DNA from: Desulfogranum japonicum DSM 18378
GTDB taxonomy: Bacteria > Desulfobacterota > Desulfobulbia > Desulfobulbales > Desulfobulbaceae
Length of the DNA stretch: 64,000 bases
Assembly: GCF_000429945.1 (NCBI RefSeq)
Contig: NZ_AUCV01000013.1
Span: 1 to 64,000 of the forward strand
Reading direction: 5' to 3'
A program made the position numbers and the translations under genes. The notes beneath the pieces were generated by a model. It did no database searches, was not told the origin of the DNA, and saw nothing but the letters and a program-made list of their open reading frames with translations. Below are positions 26,412-35,008 of this stretch, one piece after another. Numbering within the stretch: the first letter of the stretch is position 1; every line of letters begins with the position of its first letter.

Positions 26412-28076
26412 ATGTCTGCTTTTTTTCGCATCTCCCTTCTGTGTACCGTCTTGCTTGCCAGTTTACACGTGGCCTTACCTTTACCGGCAGAAGCGGAAGC
26501 TCAACAGTATGACCTGGTCTACACCTGGGACACTGACCTGGACAGCGTTCTTGATTATAAAGAGCAATTGGAAGAACTGCTTTCTCCTGAAATCCGTAAA
26601 CGACTGAAGATCGTTAAAAAGAAAAACGAATACGGCGTTATTTACGATTGCAACACCTCGGTTACTGATATCGTCAAAGTTATAGTCAAACAGGGAGAGA
26701 TACTCAAAGAAGCCGGCTTTGACCAAGCCTATGCCATCCAGGATAAAGGCTATCATGAACTGTTCAACGTCAGTTATGGATACGGCCCTAATCTGGATGC
26801 GCTGATCAAAAATTATGCACAGATATACAACTATCTCGGTAAATCTGTGGGAAAAGACCTGTATATAGAGCAAGATGATAAAGGGAATTATATGCTGGTC
26901 TATCGCAGACATGGCGACCGCTCATCCACTTTAACCGTGGCCAAGCGTCATGGTCGACTGTTGCGAAAAAAAGGTATACACACCAGTATCACAGAGGAAC
27001 TCAACAACGCTGTAGTTTTCGGGGAGTCAACCTTTCTCCATGGAGAAGAAGAGACCGCCACTGTACTCACTGCAACTGCCAGTCAGCAGAAAGATGCTGA
27101 TTTACCCGAAGTTACCCCGCCGGAAACGATTAGCCCTGCTGTCCCTAAACAACCCGTTGAATCAAACCCCGTGGTGTTACATCCTGGTGATATCAAGGTT
27201 GCAGTCTCCCAGGGAAAATCTTCGCAAGGTTCACGCGTAGCTCAGATCCCTGCTCCCAAGCTTACAGAGAGCCGAGCCGGCATCACTCGATCATCAAACG
27301 CTGCCATTGAAATGAAAATTGAGAGCTACATTAAAAACTTGCGTCAGAAAGGCCAACTCCGGGGAGATGAAAAAACAGGCTGGATGGTCTATGATCTTAA
27401 CCGAAATGTCAGCCTTGTGGATATTAACGCCGATCAGTCCTTCCAGGCAGCAAGTATGATCAAACCCTTTGTCGCTCTGGCTTTCTTTCATAAAGTAAAA
27501 AACGGCTCCCTTCAATACGGACCAAAAAGCAGAAGACAAATGGAAGCTATGATTCAGCGCAGCAGCAATTCTGCCACCAACTGGATTATGCGCCAGGTGG
27601 GCGGGCCTGCGACCTGTCAAAGTTTACTCACCCAAAACTACGGGCACCTGTTTAAAAAGCTACACATTGTTGAATATATTCCTGCAGGTGGACGTACTTA
27701 CCGTAACAAGGCGTTACCGTCTGATTATGTTCGTTTTTTGCGTGCACTGTGGAACAAGGAACTACCCTATGGTGAAGAAATCCGTCGATTAATGTCTCTG
27801 CCTGGCCGCGACCGCCTTTACTACGGAACTCCCATTCCTCAAGGTACATTGGTATATAATAAAACCGGTACAACAGCGCACCTGTGTGGTGACATGGGTA
27901 TACTTGCCCCGAAAACCAAAAACGGCCACAGGTATCCCTATGCAATTGTCGGGATTATTGAACGTAGTTCAAGACCATCCAACTACAAGCAATGGATGCG
28001 ATCCAGAGGAGGAGTCATCCGAGAGGTTTCCACCTTGGTGTACAAGGATCTTAAAAGCCAACATTTGCTGAAATAG
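26412..28076 (+). CDS. Exported class A beta-lactamase-fold serine hydrolase with N-terminal extension
   Basis: The 554-residue protein has a signal peptide (to about residue 28), about 180 residues of unknown alpha/beta sequence, a low-complexity Pro/Thr/Ser linker (about 215-300) and a C-terminal penicillin-binding/class A beta-lactamase domain. The nucleophile motif is SMIK (Ser348, Lys351), the second motif is Ser384-Ser385-Asn386 followed by SATN, and the third is NKTGTT. The family includes true beta-lactamases and peptidoglycan-acting esterases. The absence of a visible Glu166-type omega loop in the usual context makes a cell-wall role at least as likely. No antibiotic-resistance claim is warranted. 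Confidence 0.8.
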   Translation: MSAFFRISLLCTVLLASLHVALPLPAEAEAQQYDLVYTWDTDLDSVLDYKEQLEELLSPEIRKRLKIVKKKNEYGVIYDCNTSVTDIVKVIVKQGEILKEAGFDQAYAIQDKGYHELFNVSYGYGPNLDALIKNYAQIYNYLGKSVGKDLYIEQDDKGNYMLVYRRHGDRSSTLTVAKRHGRLLRKKGIHTSITEELNNAVVFGESTFLHGEEETATVLTATASQQKDADLPEVTPPETISPAVPKQPVESNPVVLHPGDIKVAVSQGKSSQGSRVAQIPAPKLTESRAGITRSSNAAIEMKIESYIKNLRQKGQLRGDEKTGWMVYDLNRNVSLVDINADQSFQAASMIKPFVALAFFHKVKNGSLQYGPKSRRQMEAMIQRSSNSATNWIMRQVGGPATCQSLLTQNYGHLFKKLHIVEYIPAGGRTYRNKALPSDYVRFLRALWNKELPYGEEIRRLMSLPGRDRLYYGTPIPQGTLVYNKTGTTAHLCGDMGILAPKTKNGHRYPYAIVGIIERSSRPSNYKQWMRSRGGVIREVSTLVYKDLKSQHLLK

Positions 28077-28322
28077 TTACACACAAACTACTTACCGGGG
28101 GGTACCTCTTGACGCTATTGCTCTCTGAGCAGCAACGTTGCATGTATATCTTGCAATATCCCCTGTAACGTATCATGGGATCTGTATCTTCCTGGTTTCA
28201 CTCACCTCCAAACTGTAACTGGTAAAAAGAGCAAGATCATACAATATTTTCATATCGATTTGGGCTACTCTCCCTGGCATAAACCAAATGCAATGTGCAA
28301 ACCACAATGAGGAGAATAGACA

Positions 28323-28715
28323 ATGACATCAGCAATCCCAGCAAGAGATTTTATAGATGGAATAATTCATTATTCTGATCGCAGTGACCGAATGGCTGAT
28401 ATAAAGTGGATGGAACACCCTACCTTTAAAGGTGTACACCTGAAACATATTATCAAAGGTTGTGATAGTGGTGGCCTTTTCAGCTCACACCTTGTCAAAA
28501 TTGATCCAGACTGCTGCCTGGAAAGCCATATTCATGCAGACCAATTCGAACTGCATGAAGTTCTTGCAGGTAAAGGCACGTGTAAGTTGCTGGAAAAAAC
28601 ATTCCCATACGCGACAGGCAAGATGACTGTAATTCCCAAAGGACAGCATCATGGAGTCCATGCCGGTCCCGAAGGGCTCACGCTGTTGGCTAAATTTTTT
28701 CCTGCCCTGCTTTAA
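28323..28715 (+). CDS. Small cupin-domain protein
   Basis: The 130-residue protein is a single beta-barrel cupin. Motif 1 reads ESHIHADQFELHEVLAGKG with metal-binding His/His/Glu/His candidates, and motif 2 is IPKGQHHGVHAG. Such proteins bind a metal and a small acid or sugar, or act as ligand sensors. The GAGGAG upstream of the ATG supports the start. It sits 33 bases before an AraC-type regulator and may be its partner or target. Confidence 0.8.
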   Translation: MTSAIPARDFIDGIIHYSDRSDRMADIKWMEHPTFKGVHLKHIIKGCDSGGLFSSHLVKIDPDCCLESHIHADQFELHEVLAGKGTCKLLEKTFPYATGKMTVIPKGQHHGVHAGPEGLTLLAKFFPALL

Positions 28716-28748
28716 TCATTTTTCGCAACCCCAAGGAATCATAGCCAA

Positions 28749-29594
28749 ATGAAAAGGGTTAGCTCCACACTGAAATCCATAACAATTCCTTCGCTTCCTG
28801 GGGTTGAAGTGATAGCGGGAAGGCACATTACCACGCCTTTCCGCCGTCATATCCACGGGACGTATATCATAGGCAAGGTTGAAGAAGGGCAACGTACGCT
28901 TTTTTTTACCGAGACGACTCTTCAGATAGCTACAGGAGGCATGTTTCTCATCCAGCCAGGACAGGTTCATGCCTGCAAAAGCGCACTTCACCAGGGACAC
29001 TCTTACCAGATTTTGAGTATTGCTCCACAACTGATGCAACATATAGCATCCCATGCCGCAGACAAACCAGTTAGCCCACCCGTATTTACACAAAATCAGG
29101 TATGGCACGAGGAGGAGAAACTCCAGTTCTCTTTATTTTTACAGAAAATCTATTCACCAGCGAGCGAAAAACAGATCTCACGGGCTCTAGCAGATTTTCT
29201 TACCCTATTGCTACAGCACCATGCTCTATGCCCTTCCTCCCAGAATCGGGAAAAGAGAATAAAAGAGGCTGTTGCAAGAGCACAGGACCACATACATGGA
29301 CACTACAACAGACGCCTCACGTTGGAAGAGCTTTCCAAATCAGCATGCCTCAGTCAATTTCACCTGCAGAGAGAGTTCAAAAAAGACCTGGGCATTACGC
29401 CCCATGAATATCTGACTGATCTCAGAATGTGCAAAGCAAAACAAATGATTTTAGAGGCACAAGATTTAGCTGAAGTCGCCATTGAACTAGGATTTCATGA
29501 TCAAAGTCACTTTGCAAAGACATTTAAAAAAACAGTAGGCGTGTCACCTAAAAAATTCTTCAATTCCAACACCTGCAATCATCCCCTCCCCTAA
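28749..29594 (+). CDS. AraC-family transcriptional regulator
   Basis: The 281-residue protein has an N-terminal cupin-like ligand-binding domain (FRRHIHGTYIIGKVEEGQR, LIQPGQVHAC) and two C-terminal helix-turn-helix motifs (LTLEELSKSACLSQFHLQREFKKDLG and LAEVAIELGFHDQSHFAKTFKKTVGVSP). This is the arrangement of AraC regulators linked to amino-acid or LysE-type exporter control. Effector and targets are not visible. It follows the small cupin gene and probably forms an operon with it. Confidence 0.9.
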   Translation: MKRVSSTLKSITIPSLPGVEVIAGRHITTPFRRHIHGTYIIGKVEEGQRTLFFTETTLQIATGGMFLIQPGQVHACKSALHQGHSYQILSIAPQLMQHIASHAADKPVSPPVFTQNQVWHEEEKLQFSLFLQKIYSPASEKQISRALADFLTLLLQHHALCPSSQNREKRIKEAVARAQDHIHGHYNRRLTLEELSKSACLSQFHLQREFKKDLGITPHEYLTDLRMCKAKQMILEAQDLAEVAIELGFHDQSHFAKTFKKTVGVSPKKFFNSNTCNHPLP

Positions 29595-29643
29595 GAAGAT
29601 ACATATACATAGCTCCCAAAAAACTCGTAAAAAATATATGCAC

Positions 29644-30459
29644 TTATCGACAAGAAACTCGCCAACTGTCCAACGACAGATTTTTCTTCAGCCAATCAAA
29701 ATTCATACTGTTAGCCTGTGAACAAAACGTTGTGGTTGAAAGTGAATATTCAACCCCGAATACAGCTTTGCCTGCTTGCACAAAGGGCAGCAACAAATCA
29801 CATTCATCATATTGAAAACACTGTTCGTTAAGAGCCCAGTCAAAGTAACTGACAAGATCCTGAACCTGATCCAGGTCATTTTTCAATCCAATGGACAAGT
29901 TACGTGCATGGGCAGCCTCTGCCAACCAGCGGTTGTAGGTCAACTGCTCCTCTGAAGTAAGCGCAAAACCGCTATCGTTGCTGTATCCATCAATATTATC
30001 CGGTTCAATGCCATCACAACCCTTTTCCACAGCCAAATCCATACGTCTCAACATGATAGGTCCAAGAATGTCAATTCGACTGATATCAAGCCACCTTTCA
30101 TCGGGCCAACCATCCAAATATTTGCCCAACACCTCTTCAGGAAATACATTGGCATCGTCCCGGTAGTTTTCCCACGATCCCGCACTCATATAACATATGA
30201 CTTTTTTCCCCTGACTTTTTAACAGGGAAATCATACTCGCCGACGTATCAAAAAGATCGACATCGTACATGTCAACGTCCAAATCGGTATCAAGTGTACC
30301 GGATAACTGCCACTGCCAACTCACGCCAGGTTTGGGCTGCCACCAGGACGAACCATGAATATAGGCAGGAAGATAAGGAACCAGTACATCCGCCATGGAC
30401 ACCGTACACAACATGCAAAACAACCCCATATATACTGCACTCATTTTCTTCATTCTCAT
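29644..30459 (-). CDS. Exported GH114-like endo-alpha-1,4-polygalactosaminidase
   Basis: The 271-residue protein has a signal peptide and a TIM-barrel domain. Visible landmarks are WQWQLSG, YDVDLFDTS, VICYMSAGSWE, GCDGIEPDNIDGYSN and the late GLKNDL segment. These are the conserved strands of the GH114 family, whose characterised members cleave alpha-1,4-linked galactosamine polymers and which is related to the hydrolase domain of PelA. AGGAG precedes a GTG/ATG pair at 30462/30459; I take the ATG. It is monocistronic, so its substrate cannot be inferred from neighbours. Confidence 0.82.
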   Translation of the reverse strand: MRMKKMSAVYMGLFCMLCTVSMADVLVPYLPAYIHGSSWWQPKPGVSWQWQLSGTLDTDLDVDMYDVDLFDTSASMISLLKSQGKKVICYMSAGSWENYRDDANVFPEEVLGKYLDGWPDERWLDISRIDILGPIMLRRMDLAVEKGCDGIEPDNIDGYSNDSGFALTSEEQLTYNRWLAEAAHARNLSIGLKNDLDQVQDLVSYFDWALNEQCFQYDECDLLLPFVQAGKAVFGVEYSLSTTTFCSQANSMNFDWLKKNLSLDSWRVSCR

Positions 30460-30735
30460 CACCAAATATCTCCTAAAAAATACCTGAGCACAAGGGAGGT
30501 ATTCCCTATTCCTCAATGCCTGTGAGCAATTAGCAAAAAAACACAATAATGCGAAAGTGTGCATCAATCTGGTGATCTCAGTTTTTCATACCCCAGTAAA
30601 GAGGTACACATCACCACGGGTATCCTCTAAAAACTGTACCCGTTTTTTCATGCAACAATTAATACTGTACCCCTTGCCTAAATACGGTACTGTATCTCGT
30701 CAAAGTCGCGTTGTGGCTGTACAGTAACACTTACC

Positions 30736-32190
30736 ATGAATACAGAAATGAGAATCAAAACAGATACATTATATCGTGAAGTGGCGGACAAGGTTGCCGG
30801 ACTCATTGCTCAAGGCACATTTCGAGCAGGAGACAAAGTGCCTTCTATTCGTCAAATGAGCAGGCAGATGAAGGTGAGTATCAACACCATCAAAGTTGCA
30901 TACGGACTGTTGGAAGATGCCTGCATAATAGAGGCCAAACCGCAGTCAGGTTACTATGTCAGACCAAAGCTCCCTGCAATTCCCGAGGAACCTGATCTTA
31001 ATCCTCCCAAACCTGTTTCACTGCAACTGACGTCCACAGAACTGGTTATTCGCTTAATGCAGGATATCCTTGATCCGGAAAAAGTGCAATTTGGAGCTGC
31101 GATTCCAGCACCTGATCTGATTCCTGAACAAAAGCTGAGTCGGATACTTTCATCCGTCAACCGCAGGCATGGTAAAGAAAGTGTGGCATACGCTATTCCG
31201 CCAGGAAACAAAAAATTACGCGTACAGATAGCCCGTCGAATGCTGCGGGCAGGTTGTTCAATTAACCCTGGTGAGATCATCATAACCAACGGTGCCGCTG
31301 AAGCAGTTTTTCTGGCCTTGCGGACAATATGTCGACCAGGGGATACGGTAGCGGTTGGCAGCCCGATCTATTTTAACTTTATTCAAATGCTTAAAGAATT
31401 GGGACTCAATATCGTTGAAATCGCCTCATCACCCAGTACCGGGCTCCATTTGAAAAGCCTTAAACTTGCCCTGCAACAAACAGACATCCAAGCATGCCTG
31501 GTTATTTCCAATTTCAATAATCCCTTTGGCATTAGCATTTCAGATGACAAAAAAGAACAGTTGGTGAAATTGCTGGCACGTTACAGGGTTCCTCTCATAG
31601 AAGACGACATAAACGGTAATCTGAGCTTTGGTGATGATAGGCCAACCGTAGCCCGATCATGGGATAAATACGGGGATGTACTGCTGTGTTCATCCTTTTC
31701 CAAGACTATTGCTCCTGGCTATCGGGTAGGCTGGATTGCTCCGGGAAGACATTACGAAGGAGTGCTCCATCAAAAACTGATTACCAATATTGCTTCCGCG
31801 AGCCCCACCCAACTGGCTGTCGCAGACTTTCTGGAATCAGGCGGCTATGATCACCATCTTCGACACATACGACGGGAATATGCTGCCAAAATAGGCAGTA
31901 TGTCAGAGGCGATTGGACACTATTTTCCCAAAGGAACCCGGGTCACGAGACCCCAGGGAGGATTTGCCCTCTGGGTTGAAATGCCGAGAGCTGTTGATGG
32001 TATGCAGCTTTACAAAGAGGCTTGGAAAAACGGTATTACCATAGCTCCCGGAACTGTTTTTTCCACAACAGATGATTTCAGAAACTGTCTGCGTCTCAAC
32101 GGTGCATTCTGGAGCGAGAAAAACAAATGGGCTATTGAAGCACTTGGACAAAAAGCAACAGAGCTTGCCACGAAATCGCAGCACCTATAA
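30736..32190 (+). CDS. MocR-type regulator (GntR helix-turn-helix fused to an aminotransferase domain)
   Basis: The N-terminal winged helix (residues about 8-78) has GDKVPSIRQMSRQMKVSINTIKVAYGLLE. A fold-type I PLP aminotransferase domain follows, with the PLP-binding lysine in SSFSKTIAPGYRVGW and the NFNNPFG loop. MocR proteins sense PLP or an amino-acid-like ligand and often control the neighbouring gene. Here an EamA exporter starts 70 bases downstream in the same direction. The promoter region 30600-30735 contains direct repeats of GTAC-type words (GTACAGT, GTACCC) of the kind MocR proteins bind, but I cannot define an operator. Confidence 0.9.
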   Translation: MNTEMRIKTDTLYREVADKVAGLIAQGTFRAGDKVPSIRQMSRQMKVSINTIKVAYGLLEDACIIEAKPQSGYYVRPKLPAIPEEPDLNPPKPVSLQLTSTELVIRLMQDILDPEKVQFGAAIPAPDLIPEQKLSRILSSVNRRHGKESVAYAIPPGNKKLRVQIARRMLRAGCSINPGEIIITNGAAEAVFLALRTICRPGDTVAVGSPIYFNFIQMLKELGLNIVEIASSPSTGLHLKSLKLALQQTDIQACLVISNFNNPFGISISDDKKEQLVKLLARYRVPLIEDDINGNLSFGDDRPTVARSWDKYGDVLLCSSFSKTIAPGYRVGWIAPGRHYEGVLHQKLITNIASASPTQLAVADFLESGGYDHHLRHIRREYAAKIGSMSEAIGHYFPKGTRVTRPQGGFALWVEMPRAVDGMQLYKEAWKNGITIAPGTVFSTTDDFRNCLRLNGAFWSEKNKWAIEALGQKATELATKSQHL

Positions 32191-32259
32191 TTTTTTCTGT
32201 AATATATCAACTCACAAGATGAAATTACTTATTCCATCATTACACGAATAGGACGCACA

Positions 32260-33189
32260 ATGAAAAATGTGTTTTTTTACCTTGCAACCGTTCTTATCTG
32301 GGGCTCTACCTGGATAGGTATAAAAATGCAATTGGGATCTGTTGCCCCTCTCACATCCGTCATTTATCGTTTTGGTCTGGCCTCTTTTCTCCTTTTTCTC
32401 TGGTGTAGTATTGCTCGGTTAAATCTTCGATTCAGCATAAGGCAACACCTGTTCATGGCAACACAGGGGGTACTGTTGTTTGGTGTTAATTATCTTCTCT
32501 TCTACCTGGCGGAACTGCATATTGCCAGTGGTCTGGCAGCGGTGATTTTTTCTACCATTCTGCTCATGAATGTCTTCAATGGGGCAATTTTTCTTTCCAA
32601 ACAAGTGGACAGCAGAATGATTATGGCCGGTACCCTGGGATTACTTGGAATCGCCCTGGTGTTTCGGCCTGAAATAACCCATTTCTCACTGGAAAACCAT
32701 GGACTGCTAGGGGTCGTCCTTTGCCTTTCAGCCACCATGCTGGCTTCACTGGGAAATATCACGTCGGCATACAATCAGAAAGCTCTGGAGTTACCGATTG
32801 TACAAACCAATGCCTATGGAATGGCATACGGCACCGCAGTCCTGTTTTGTGTTGCACTGGTAACTGGTACCCCGTTTCAATTTCAATGGACAGTAAACTA
32901 TGTTGGCAGTCTGCTTTACCTGGCGGTGTTTGGATCCATCATAGCCTTTGGCTGTTACCTTGCTCTGCTCGGTAGAATTGGCGCAGATCGTGCTGCCTAT
33001 GCAACACTGCTCTTTCCACTGGTAGCGCTGGTTATTTCTACGTTCTGGGAAGGATATCAGTGGACGCTATCAGCTGGTTTCGGTGTATTCCTCATTCTTC
33101 TGGGCAACAGCTTGATGATCTATAAACCAAGGGGGAGAATAGCAATACAAACCGCCCCGATAACCACAGGCGTTGTGGAGAAGGTTTAA
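32260..33189 (+). CDS. EamA-family (DMT) metabolite exporter
   Basis: The 309-residue integral membrane protein contains two EamA repeats of five helices each. The first has WGSTWIGIKMQLGSVAPL and RFGLA, and the second begins at the ENHGLLGVVLCLSATM region with YLALLGRIGADRAAYATLLFPLVAL. Members export amino acids or other small metabolites. Association with a MocR regulator upstream suggests an amino acid or vitamin B6-related compound, but this is inference. Confidence 0.88.
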   Translation: MKNVFFYLATVLIWGSTWIGIKMQLGSVAPLTSVIYRFGLASFLLFLWCSIARLNLRFSIRQHLFMATQGVLLFGVNYLLFYLAELHIASGLAAVIFSTILLMNVFNGAIFLSKQVDSRMIMAGTLGLLGIALVFRPEITHFSLENHGLLGVVLCLSATMLASLGNITSAYNQKALELPIVQTNAYGMAYGTAVLFCVALVTGTPFQFQWTVNYVGSLLYLAVFGSIIAFGCYLALLGRIGADRAAYATLLFPLVALVISTFWEGYQWTLSAGFGVFLILLGNSLMIYKPRGRIAIQTAPITTGVVEKV

Positions 33190-33214
33190 AGGGTATAATC
33201 TGATATGAAATACG

Positions 33215-33255
33215 CCTTGCTCCATAAAAAAACGCACTGTTTTCATGGAGCAAGG
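33215..33255. terminator. Hairpin between convergent genes
   Basis: An 11-bp perfect stem (CCTTGCTCCAT with ATGGAGCAAGG) encloses a 19-base loop containing A- and T-runs. There is no long T tract after the stem. It sits between the EamA and MltB genes, so it probably stops transcription in both directions. Confidence 0.6.
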
Positions 33256-33318
33256 ACACCATTTAGCAAAAAGAGAGGTCAGATCTCCGCCAAATGAACT
33301 CTCCATCTGGAAGCTGAG

Positions 33319-34527
33319 TCATTTACATATATATCGGTAAAATTCCCGATCCGGTTCTCCTGTCTGGGGCATGCCGTTCAGCCGTTGGACCAGACGAATG
33401 GCGTTTCGAGTCCCTTTACCTACGTAACCGTCAATTTCACCATTATAATACCCCTTCTCTTTAAGGCATTTCTGTAAGGCAAATTTTTCATCGATGTTCA
33501 GGGCGCCCGCTGGTCGCGGCCAGGCTTGTGCCATTCTGCCCCCTCCGCCGATCCGGTCAGCCAGAAGGCCAACTGCCAGGGCATAAAAATCTGAGTTATT
33601 GTAGCGTTTGATAACAAAAAAATTACGCAGCATGAGAAATGCCGGCCCTTCAACCCCTGCAGGAAATTTGAGCTCAGCTTTGTCTGCAGGGCGCGGAAAA
33701 GCTCTCTTTCTTGTGCGAATAAAGCCCAAATCGGTCCACTGCCGCAGGGTTTTGGTCTGTCCCTCAAACTGGATGCCGTTATCAGGCGCTATTATTTCAT
33801 ATCCCCAGGTCTTACCGGTTTGCCAGCCATTGTCTTCCAGCAGATTGGCAGACGTTGCCAGGGCATCGGGAATAGTATTCCAGATATCTCGCCGCCCATC
33901 ACCGTCCATATCAACACCATACGCCAAATAGCTTGTTGGAATAAATTGGGTATGCCCCATTGCTCCCGCCCATGAACCTTTAAGCCCAGAAGGTTCAACG
34001 TCGCCTGACTGTAAGATCTGCAAGGCGGCGATAAGTTGTTTACGGGCAAAATTGGAGCGCTTTTTATCTGCATAGGCAAGGGTTGCCAGTGCCTGTGGAA
34101 CATAATGCAACCTGGATTCTTTTTCCAATATTCGCCCATAACTGGTTTCCATGGACCAGATAGCTAAAAGTATTTCCTGTCGTACCCCAAATTGTTGTTC
34201 TATTCGCGTTAATGTGGTGGAGTGGAGCTGTCTCATTTTTATCCCCATATCCACAGATCTTGGATTTACACGGGCATCAAGATAATCCCAAAGGGTTGAT
34301 TTGAATTCCGGTTGAAAATTTGCTTTGGCAATCACCTTGGGATCTGGAAACTGAACCTGGGCAAAGGCTTGAGCATAGGTCTCGCGTGTAATACCCTGTG
34401 CTGCCGCAACAGGATAAAAATCCTCAAGCCATTGCTGAAAACTGGTTTCTTCTGTCCATGCCATGCCTCCAGTGCACAAGAGGTACATTATACCTGCACA
34501 CAGAAAACATAGAATATTTCGTGTCAT
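33319..34527 (-). CDS. MltB-family lytic murein transglycosylase
   Basis: This lytic transglycosylase cleaves the MurNAc-GlcNAc bond of peptidoglycan to yield 1,6-anhydro ends. The 402-residue protein has an N-terminal export signal, the SLT_2 catalytic domain with Glu in WSMETSYG and the AMGHTQFIPTSYLAYGVDMDGDGRRD motif, and a C-terminal PG_binding_1 domain (CLKEKGYYNGEIDGYVGKGTRNAI). Cysteine in CTGG could act as a lipobox, so it may be membrane anchored. An ATG eight codons upstream is also open. Confidence 0.92.
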   Translation of the reverse strand: MTRNILCFLCAGIMYLLCTGGMAWTEETSFQQWLEDFYPVAAAQGITRETYAQAFAQVQFPDPKVIAKANFQPEFKSTLWDYLDARVNPRSVDMGIKMRQLHSTTLTRIEQQFGVRQEILLAIWSMETSYGRILEKESRLHYVPQALATLAYADKKRSNFARKQLIAALQILQSGDVEPSGLKGSWAGAMGHTQFIPTSYLAYGVDMDGDGRRDIWNTIPDALATSANLLEDNGWQTGKTWGYEIIAPDNGIQFEGQTKTLRQWTDLGFIRTRKRAFPRPADKAELKFPAGVEGPAFLMLRNFFVIKRYNNSDFYALAVGLLADRIGGGGRMAQAWPRPAGALNIDEKFALQKCLKEKGYYNGEIDGYVGKGTRNAIRLVQRLNGMPQTGEPDREFYRYICK

Positions 34528-35008
34528 TTTTATGGAACGTATTGGAAGCATTGAATATTTACATTATTGTTTCACTGGAGTTCATCAGCCATCAACCACA
34601 CCTGGTGCAACCTACCGCATTCTAAAAAAATTGCAAAGTTCTTTGCCATTCAAGCCTTGACTAATCCTGATGTAACCCCAGGGAATATCATATCATTTCT
34701 CTACACCTCACTAATAACAAGCCTTGTTGCCAGACTCGAAATGATGTGACCACTCTTCTGCAGAGCATATACCACGTCTTCGTTATTGCCTTCTTTTTCT
34801 CCAGCCAGTATGCTGCCCCTTGCTGTTTTTTCAGAGACAGCCTATAGTGCAGGGTCAACGGAGAGAGTTGCTTAATCTAGTGTCACATCAATGATGAAAT
34901 CTTGATACGATTCATACATCACATCTGATAACCATGATCAGGATTCATCTGTCTTCCGATCAAAATTCATGATAAACAAACTGACACTAACCCAGTGGAG
35001 TATTGTGT
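34528..35008. promoter_or_regulatory. Long leader upstream of the homocysteine operon
   Basis: This 480-base divergent region has no supported gene. Near its right end the word ATTCAT occurs three times (about 34912, 34948, 34974), and TAGTGTCA near 34878 is inverted as TGACACTA near 34982. These could be operator sites for sulfur or methionine control, but I recognise no known riboswitch or SahR/MetR motif. GTGGAG at 34995 is the ribosome site for the first gene. Confidence 0.35.

Noticed and set aside
26412-28076. Antibiotic-resistance beta-lactamase
   Set aside because: The motifs show only the serine-hydrolase superfamily; large N-terminal extension and context do not indicate resistance.
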